Shown here one piece after another: positions 60,206 to 64,000 of a stretch of 64,000 nt of DNA; positions within the stretch are counted from its first letter, which is position 1; each line of letters starts with the position of its first letter. The stretch covers positions 3,417,436 to 3,481,435 of the forward strand of contig NZ_JAGFPK010000001.1 of assembly GCF_017599385.1 (NCBI RefSeq), read 5' to 3'. Under the pieces are notes generated by a model. It had not been told where the DNA came from, searched no databases, and was given only the letters and a program-made list of their open reading frames with translations. A program made the translations under genes and the position numbers. Source of the stretch: Ciceribacter sp. L1K22. Its GTDB lineage: Bacteria; Pseudomonadota; Alphaproteobacteria; Rhizobiales; Rhizobiaceae.

Positions 60206-60847
60206 ATGCGTAAGGCTCTCATCGTCTGGGGAGGCTGGGATGGGCATGAGCCGGAGCAATGTGCCACGGTGATCCGAGGCATCCTGCGCGAGGATGGTTT
60301 CGAGGTCGATCTGGAACCCAGCACCAAGGTTTTTGCCGATTCCTCCATTCACGATCTCTCCCTGATCGTGCCGATCATGACAATGTCGACAATCGACAAG
60401 GAGGAAGCGAGTAACTTGGCAAGCGCTGTCGAGAACGGCGTTGGTATTGCCGGCTATCACGGCGGGGCGGGTGATGCGTTTCGTGACTGCGTGGAGTACC
60501 AGTTCATGATCGGCGGGCAATGGGTGGCCCATCCCGGCAATATCATCGACTACACCGTAAACATAACGCGTCCCGATGATCCGCTGATGCACGGCATCAC
60601 CGATTTTCCGTACAGGTCAGAGCAGTACTACATGCATGTCGATCCCTCGAACGAGGTGTTGGCGACGACCACGTTCAGCGGCGAACACGCGTGGTGGATC
60701 GACGGCGTTGTCATGCCGGTGGTGTGGAAGCGCCACCACGGCAAAGGCCGAGTCTTCTATTCCTCGCTGGGCCATGTCGCCCGCGAATTCGATATCCCGC
60801 AGATGCGCACCATTTTCCGTCGCGGGGCAAACTGGGCTGCGCGCTAG
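60206..60847 (+). CDS. ThuA-like domain protein
   Basis: A 213-residue ThuA-family protein with a class I glutamine-amidotransferase-like fold (MRKALIVWGGWDGHEPEQ; GIAGYHGGAGDAF; MPVVWKRHHGKGRVFYSSLGH). ThuA proteins act in trehalose and related disaccharide catabolism in Rhizobiaceae, and recent work links the fold to 3-ketoglycoside metabolism. The motif that carries the nucleophile in amidotransferases reads GYHGG, without Cys. It neighbours a MalK-type ATPase, as in the thu operon. Confidence 0.85.
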   Translation: MRKALIVWGGWDGHEPEQCATVIRGILREDGFEVDLEPSTKVFADSSIHDLSLIVPIMTMSTIDKEEASNLASAVENGVGIAGYHGGAGDAFRDCVEYQFMIGGQWVAHPGNIIDYTVNITRPDDPLMHGITDFPYRSEQYYMHVDPSNEVLATTTFSGEHAWWIDGVVMPVVWKRHHGKGRVFYSSLGHVAREFDIPQMRTIFRRGANWAAR

Positions 60848-60895
60848 TCCGCCGCTGGTCGACAGTGTTCGCCTCTGGTCAACCGCTTTCATATC

Positions 60896-60924
60896 TTGAC
60901 TTCCGATACGTACCGGCAAAGATG
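60896..60924 (+). promoter_or_regulatory. candidate promoter and operator before the MalK-type gene
   Basis: TTGACT (60896-60901) is followed 17 bp later by AAGATG. The spacer holds the near-palindrome CCGATACGTACCGG (60903-60916, one mismatched pair). It lies about 27 bp before the start at 60951. Assignment is tentative. Confidence 0.4.
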
Positions 60925-60950
60925 ATGCAAAACGTAAGGGAGGAAAAGCG

Positions 60951-62036
60951 ATGGCTGAAATACGGCTGGAAAACGTGTCGAAGAGTTTCGGCGCTGTCTC
61001 CGTCATCCGGGATATTTCGTTGACGGTTAATTCCGGCGAACTGGTGGTGTTCCTGGGTCCATCCGGGTCGGGCAAGTCGACACTTCTCCGCATGATCGCC
61101 GGGCTTGAGAGCATCGACAGCGGTACCCTGACAATAGGCGGTGTCGAAAGCCAGAACCTGGCGCCGGGGCAGCGCAATGTAGCGATGGTATTCCAGAACT
61201 ACGCGCTCTATCCGCACATGACTGTGCGCGAGAACATGGCCTTCGGTCTGCGCAATATCGGTCTGCCCAACTCCGAGATCGAAGCGCGTGTCCAGACAGC
61301 GGCCCGTATGCTGGAAATGGAGGGACTGCTTGCGCGGCGTCCTGCCCAGCTCTCTGGCGGCCAGCGGCAGCGGGTCGCTATAGGCCGTGCGATCGTCAAG
61401 GAGCCAAAGGCTTTTCTATTCGACGAGCCGCTGTCGAACCTCGATGCCGCTCTTCGGGTGCGCACACGCGTCGAGCTTGCGCAGCTTCATCAGCGCATGA
61501 AGGCGACGATGATCTACGTCACCCATGATCAGACCGAGGCGATGACGCTGGCCGACCGGATCGTCGTCCTCAACCAGTGCCGCATCGAGCAGATCGGCTC
61601 GCCGATGGATGTCTATCTCAAGCCCGCCTCCCGCTTTGTCGCAAGCTTCATTGGCAGTCCGGGTATGAACTTCCTGCCCGTCGAGGTGCTTGGGCGCGGG
61701 CGTACGCCGGTGCGGTTTCGCAATGGCTTCGAGTTCGAGATTGATGCAGCCGTTCCCCATCCCGGCTCGTTCGATCTCGGCATCCGTCCCGAAGCCGTGC
61801 ATGTCGTGGCGGACGGTGACGTTCCGGCGGGCAAGGCGACCGACGCCAAGGTAGGCGTCGTCGAGCGCCTGGGGGAACGCACCCTCGCCTATTGCACGCT
61901 GGAGGATGGGACAGAGCTCATTGCTCAGGACACGGGCCGTTCCGGCATCCGCCCGGGAGACAGTGTGCGCATCAGCTTCGATCCGAGCGCTATTCATCTC
62001 TTCGACGCCTCCGGCAAATCCTATCAGGCGCACTGA
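60951..62036 (+). CDS. sugar ABC transporter ATP-binding protein (MalK/UgpC/ThuK type)
   Basis: A 361-residue CUT1-family ATPase with Walker [10 protein letters not shown], signature LSGGQRQR, Walker [18 protein letters not shown] and VTHDQTEA, and a C-terminal TOBE/MalK-like regulatory domain (about 235-355, with GIRPEAV). AGGGAGG precedes the ATG. It serves the permeases and binding protein encoded on the opposite strand downstream, a convergent arrangement rather than the usual single operon. Confidence 0.92.
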   Translation: MAEIRLENVSKSFGAVSVIRDISLTVNSGELVVFLGPSGSGKSTLLRMIAGLESIDSGTLTIGGVESQNLAPGQRNVAMVFQNYALYPHMTVRENMAFGLRNIGLPNSEIEARVQTAARMLEMEGLLARRPAQLSGGQRQRVAIGRAIVKEPKAFLFDEPLSNLDAALRVRTRVELAQLHQRMKATMIYVTHDQTEAMTLADRIVVLNQCRIEQIGSPMDVYLKPASRFVASFIGSPGMNFLPVEVLGRGRTPVRFRNGFEFEIDAAVPHPGSFDLGIRPEAVHVVADGDVPAGKATDAKVGVVERLGERTLAYCTLEDGTELIAQDTGRSGIRPGDSVRISFDPSAIHLFDASGKSYQAH

Positions 62037-62063
62037 TCTCAAAGAGCGGACGCTTTGGAAATC

Positions 62064-62102
62064 GTCACGGGCCTTGCGATCTTTCGACCGCAGGCCCGTG
62101 AC
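62064..62102. terminator. long hairpin between convergent ABC genes
   Basis: GTCACGGGCC plus TGCG pairs with CGCA plus GGCCCGTGAC (14 pairs, one bulged T, 10-base loop). Neither side is followed by a good U-tract, so termination would be Rho-assisted, or the stem protects both converging 3' ends. Confidence 0.6.
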
Positions 62103-62130
62103 AAAAGGGTAAGACGCGGGAGGTGGCGCC

Positions 62131-62973
62131 CTAGCCCTTGATCCCGGCGGAAAGCGTGATCGCCTCGGTCACACGCCGTTGGAAGATCAAATAGGCCAGC
62201 GCCACCGGGAGTCCGGCCAGCACCGCTGCGCTTAATTCCCGCGCATAATAGACACCGAACGCATCGTTGACCTGGGTGATGCCGACAGTGATCGTCATCA
62301 TGTCGGTGCGTGTTACCGCCAGGAACGGCCACAGGAACGAATTCCAGGACCATATGAAGCAGACGATGGCGAGCGCCGTCGTCACGCCCCAGTTCATCGG
62401 AATGTAGATGCGTGTCAGGATCCGCCATTCCGATGCATTGTCCATCACCGCTGCTTCGCGGAAATCCTTCGGCACGCCGTCAAAGAACTGCTTGTAGACG
62501 ATGATGATGACGGGATGGATGAGCTGCGGAAGAACGATGCCGGCCCAGGTATTGATCAGTCCGAGGTTGGCGACGAGCTCGAAATGATTGACGATCAGCG
62601 TCTGCATCGGAACCATGAAGCTCGCGAGGATCAGCCACCACAACAGCTTTCGGAACGGGAAATGCAGCTGCGAGATTGCGTACCCGCATAGGAGCGACGA
62701 CGATACGGTCAGGATCGTTACAGACAAGGCAGTGACGATCGAGTTCAGATACCACCGGCCGATTTCGGTTTCCGTGAGCGCGAAGACGTAGTGAGAAATC
62801 GTGAAGGTATCGGGCCACAGCTCAATGTAGGGCCGGACGACTTCGTGCTCGGGTTTCAATGATGACACGACGCCCCAGTACAGGGGAAAGGCCCAAAGGA
62901 CCGCCGCGAAAACCGTCAACAGCGTTATGATCAGCCCAGCAATGTTCAGTCGTCTTGCCGTCTGTGCTGTCAT
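62131..62973 (-). CDS. sugar ABC transporter permease (MalG/ThuG type)
   Basis: A 280-residue CUT1 permease with about six transmembrane segments and the EAA loop (DFREAAVMDNASEWRILTRIYIPMN). FPLYWGVVSSLKPEHEV at the N-terminus and the C-terminal AGIKG are typical of MalG-type partners. Its ATG overlaps the upstream permease stop by 4 bp. Confidence 0.92.
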   Translation of the reverse strand: MTAQTARRLNIAGLIITLLTVFAAVLWAFPLYWGVVSSLKPEHEVVRPYIELWPDTFTISHYVFALTETEIGRWYLNSIVTALSVTILTVSSSLLCGYAISQLHFPFRKLLWWLILASFMVPMQTLIVNHFELVANLGLINTWAGIVLPQLIHPVIIIVYKQFFDGVPKDFREAAVMDNASEWRILTRIYIPMNWGVTTALAIVCFIWSWNSFLWPFLAVTRTDMMTITVGITQVNDAFGVYYARELSAAVLAGLPVALAYLIFQRRVTEAITLSAGIKG

Positions 62974-63854
62974 CGGTTGCGTCCTCCCGAGAGTCTCGTC
63001 AGCTGGAAGTTTAGAACCGAAACGATGATGACGATGAGGAAAAGGACCACGGCAGCCGCGGCAGCCCGCCCACCCTGATCGGACTGAAACGCTCTAAGGA
63101 AGATGTAGTAGACGAGGACCAGGTTGTCGTTCGGTCGCCCGCCGGTCGAAAAGAGGTAAACCTGATCGAAGATTTTCAATTGCGAGATCAGCTGGATGGT
63201 CAGGACCAGTGCCGTGATCGGCCACATCAATGGCCAGGTGATCCGCGAAAAACTTGCCCACCGGCCCGCATTGTCGAGTGCCGCCGCTTCGTAAATCTCG
63301 GCCGGTATCGCCCTTAGTCCCGCCAGGAACAAAAGGATCGAAAACCCCGCGGTCCACCAGATCGTGATGACGCCGACCGCAGGCATGAACCATGCGGTGG
63401 ATTTGAACACCGGGATGCGTGGAATGCCAAAGAATTCGAAGAGATACATTGCGATGCCGAACTGGAAGTTCAGCGTCCAGTCCCAGATGAGGTAGACGAC
63501 CGAGACGGGCAGGATGTAGGGCAGGAAGAAGAGGGCCAGGATTGCCGCCTGCAGGCGGCCCGAGAGGCGATTGACGCCGAGTGCGATGGCGTAGGCGATC
63601 ATCGTGCCCGGAACGACCGTCAGAGCAACGAAATAGGCGGTATTCCATAGGGCGGTCGCGAACCGGCGGTCGCCGACGAGCCGGGTGTAGTTTTCAAGGC
63701 CGACATAGCTGCCCTCCCCGATCAGCGGCGCGTCGGTGAAGCTGATGCCGAACAGCTTGATCGTGGGGTAGACAAACACCAGTCCGTAGATCGCCACGAA
63801 CGGCGCCACCAGCGCGAGGGCGAACAACGCCTCGCTGCGTCTGTTCCTGAGCAT
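62970..63854 (-). CDS. sugar ABC transporter permease (MalF/ThuF type)
   Basis: A 294-residue CUT1 permease with about six transmembrane segments, IPAEIYEAAALDNAGRWASFSRITWPLM (EAA loop) and STGGRPNDNLVLVYYIFLRAFQ. It pairs with the MalG-type gene. First permease after the binding-protein gene. Confidence 0.92.
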   Translation of the reverse strand: MLRNRRSEALFALALVAPFVAIYGLVFVYPTIKLFGISFTDAPLIGEGSYVGLENYTRLVGDRRFATALWNTAYFVALTVVPGTMIAYAIALGVNRLSGRLQAAILALFFLPYILPVSVVYLIWDWTLNFQFGIAMYLFEFFGIPRIPVFKSTAWFMPAVGVITIWWTAGFSILLFLAGLRAIPAEIYEAAALDNAGRWASFSRITWPLMWPITALVLTIQLISQLKIFDQVYLFSTGGRPNDNLVLVYYIFLRAFQSDQGGRAAAAAVVLFLIVIIVSVLNFQLTRLSGGRNR

Positions 63855-63903
63855 TCTCTCCCGGGCCTCCTCGACTTTCGCTGGCTTGGGGGCGCAAATC
63901 CAA

Positions 63904-63927
63904 GCCCGGGCCGCGAACGGCCCGGGC
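63904..63927 (-). repeat. intercistronic hairpin after the binding-protein gene
   Basis: GCCCGGGCCG and CGGCCCGGGC pair perfectly over ten bases. On the minus-strand transcript the loop is UUCG, an unusually stable tetraloop. It lies 8 bp past the binding-protein stop and has no U-tract. Confidence 0.8.
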
Positions 63928-63935
63928 GTGTTGTT

Positions 63936-64000
63936 TCAGAGGTCTTCAAGGCCGAGCTTGATCTCTTCCACTGCCTCGGATGGTTCCATCTCGCCATTGA
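63936..64000 (-). CDS. sugar ABC transporter substrate-binding protein, C-terminal end only
   Basis: The last 20 codons read NGEMEPSEAVEEIKLGLEDL, a helix of the kind that ends MalE/ThuE-type (SBP_bac_1) binding proteins, where a 'G..ep.eALde' pattern is common. Its place upstream of malF/malG-type genes and before the intercistronic hairpin supports the call. The rest of the gene lies beyond the window. Confidence 0.75.
   Translation of the reverse strand, partial: NGEMEPSEAVEEIKLGLEDL

Noticed and set aside
1..64000. Mobile elements, CRISPR arrays, tRNA/rRNA genes, toxin-antitoxin pairs
   Set aside because: I saw no transposase, integrase, direct-repeat/spacer array, cloverleaf or rRNA-like segment; short repeats found are hairpins and operator-like palindromes.

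Overview
This is a GC-rich, gene-dense stretch of an alphaproteobacterial genome. It is most likely from the Rhizobiaceae (Rhizobium, Agrobacterium or Ensifer type), probably a megaplasmid or chromid. The evidence is a row of solute-uptake and catabolic operons (seven complete or near-complete ABC importers, the end of an eighth system and one TRAP importer), each beside its own GntR, IclR, LacI, Lrp or MocR regulator; an ehu/eut ectoine cluster like that of Sinorhizobium; and a LOV histidine kinase of the HisKA_2 type. I see no rRNA, tRNA, CRISPR, insertion sequence, phage gene or replication origin.

Layout. (1) 1-6632 (+): the end of a small 2Fe-2S subunit, an FAD/BFD oxidoreductase of the opine/D-amino-acid dehydrogenase type, an aldehyde dehydrogenase, a DapA-family lyase, one polar amino-acid ABC permease with its ATPase, and a lysine-6-dehydrogenase-like enzyme. 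This looks like a catabolic operon for lysine or a lysine-derived compound. (2) 6712-12218: an IclR regulator, RidA and a polar amino-acid ABC importer on the minus strand, divergent from a DSD1-type PLP enzyme; together they suggest uptake and deamination of a D- or 3-hydroxy-amino acid. (3) 12241-21841: a minus-strand operon (Ldh-type dehydrogenase, iron alcohol dehydrogenase, aldehyde dehydrogenase, alpha/beta hydrolase) divergent from a GntR regulator, an Rbs-type sugar ABC importer and a DJ-1/PfpI protein. (4) 21936-30566: a LacI regulator and a split Frc-like permease/ATPase pair on the minus strand, divergent from an SDR dehydrogenase, two tandem periplasmic binding proteins and a second, Mgl-like ATPase and permease. 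(5) 30664-32209: a single-domain response regulator and a LOV histidine kinase whose ATP-binding domain looks degenerate. (6) 32556-45073: a nearly complete ectoine catabolism and import cluster (Lrp regulator, doeC, doeD, enuR, eutBCDE, ehuBCDA), without eutA. (7) 45135-55142: a GntR regulator, a MATE exporter and a cysteine hydrolase on the minus strand, divergent from a Pot-type ABC importer, a paralogous cysteine hydrolase, an M20 amidohydrolase and a metallo-beta-lactamase-fold hydrolase. (8) 55191-60073: a TRAP importer with an enolase-superfamily acid-sugar dehydratase, divergent from a GntR regulator. (9) 60206-64000: a ThuA-like protein and a MalK-type ATPase converging on MalG/MalF-type permeases and the end of a binding protein, a Thu-like sugar system.

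Two themes recur. Seven of the eight periplasmic binding-protein genes whose 3' end is in the window are followed by a GC-rich hairpin before the next cistron, which probably sets high binding-protein to membrane-protein ratios. The divergent promoters beside the three GntR/FCD-linked operons each carry a short palindrome built on a TGTACA- or GTATAC-like core, which are good candidate operators. The most unusual loci are the degenerate LOV kinase, the lysine/opine-like operon, and the paired cysteine hydrolases flanking one divergent promoter.
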